From assembly GCA_964036275.1 (NCBI GenBank), contig OZ038433.1:48930605-48994604 (forward strand): a DNA stretch of 64,000 nucleotides, written 5' to 3'. Position numbers and translations under genes: made by a program. The stretch comes from Litoditis marina. Taxonomy: Eukaryota; Nematoda; Chromadorea; Rhabditida; Rhabditidae. The notes beneath the pieces are model-generated. The model saw nothing but the letters and a program-made list of their open reading frames with translations, was not told where the DNA came from and searched no databases. Within the stretch, counting starts at the first letter, position 1, and each line of letters opens with the position of its first letter. Positions 63,996-64,000 of the stretch are shown one piece after another.

Positions 63996-64000
63996 GTACG

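Overview
This is eukaryotic, animal nuclear DNA, and one gene family dominates it: laminin alpha, a basement-membrane glycoprotein. On the + strand from 44539 to the right edge lies the 5' part of an intron-dense laminin alpha gene. I resolve 46 exons with GT/AG borders; their lengths sum to 5,646 nt, exactly 1,882 codons with no in-frame stop. The layout is signal peptide, LN domain, about a dozen EGF-like (LE) repeats, a ~550-residue non-EGF region, more LE repeats, an L4 domain and LE repeats running off the edge. This is the alpha3/alpha5 type (Drosophila LanA, C. elegans EPI-1). TTTCAG-like acceptors, a TTTCAG 9 nt before the start codon and a very dense TGTTTCA-type motif would suit a nematode or another ecdysozoan; this is inference and the species is not determined.

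The rest is a mosaic of broken copies of the same gene. (1) 1-8625: minus-strand L4/LE exons (1-2064), a non-coding spacer, then a plus-strand 5' pseudogene (6588-8625) with a 16-bp frameshifting deletion and an internal deletion of about 8 kb. (2) 8766-23608: about 98 copies of a 151-bp satellite, with higher-order repeats including two almost identical 3,473-bp (23-monomer) blocks. (3) 23609-26218: no gene; two tRNA-headed SINE-like elements flank a TA-flanked inverted-repeat element. (4) 26219-32336: minus-strand pseudogene for the coiled coil, part of the LG region, a Ser/Thr linker built from a 21-bp minisatellite, and the start of LG4. (5) 32407-33213: a stray third copy of the gene's upstream region, ending at a TA microsatellite. 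(6) 33433-40853: a second minus-strand pseudogene, L4 through coiled coil to LG1. (7) 40854-44538: spacer and upstream region, then the intact gene, head-to-head with pseudogene (6).

Only the 44539 gene looks functional. Its product would be secreted, assemble with beta and gamma chains through a C-terminal coiled coil lying beyond the window, polymerise through its LN domain and bind cells through LG domains. The minus-strand pseudogenes preview the exon structure expected beyond 64000.

The most intriguing signal outside the genes is the octamer ATGTTTCA (either strand), hand-counted at about 44 sites in some 49 kb of non-satellite DNA and at none in the satellite. It shares 7 of 8 bases with CTGTTTCA, the core upstream motif of C. 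elegans 21U-RNA (piRNA) genes. The window may therefore hold a dispersed intronic piRNA cluster inside a laminin locus; small-RNA data would settle it.
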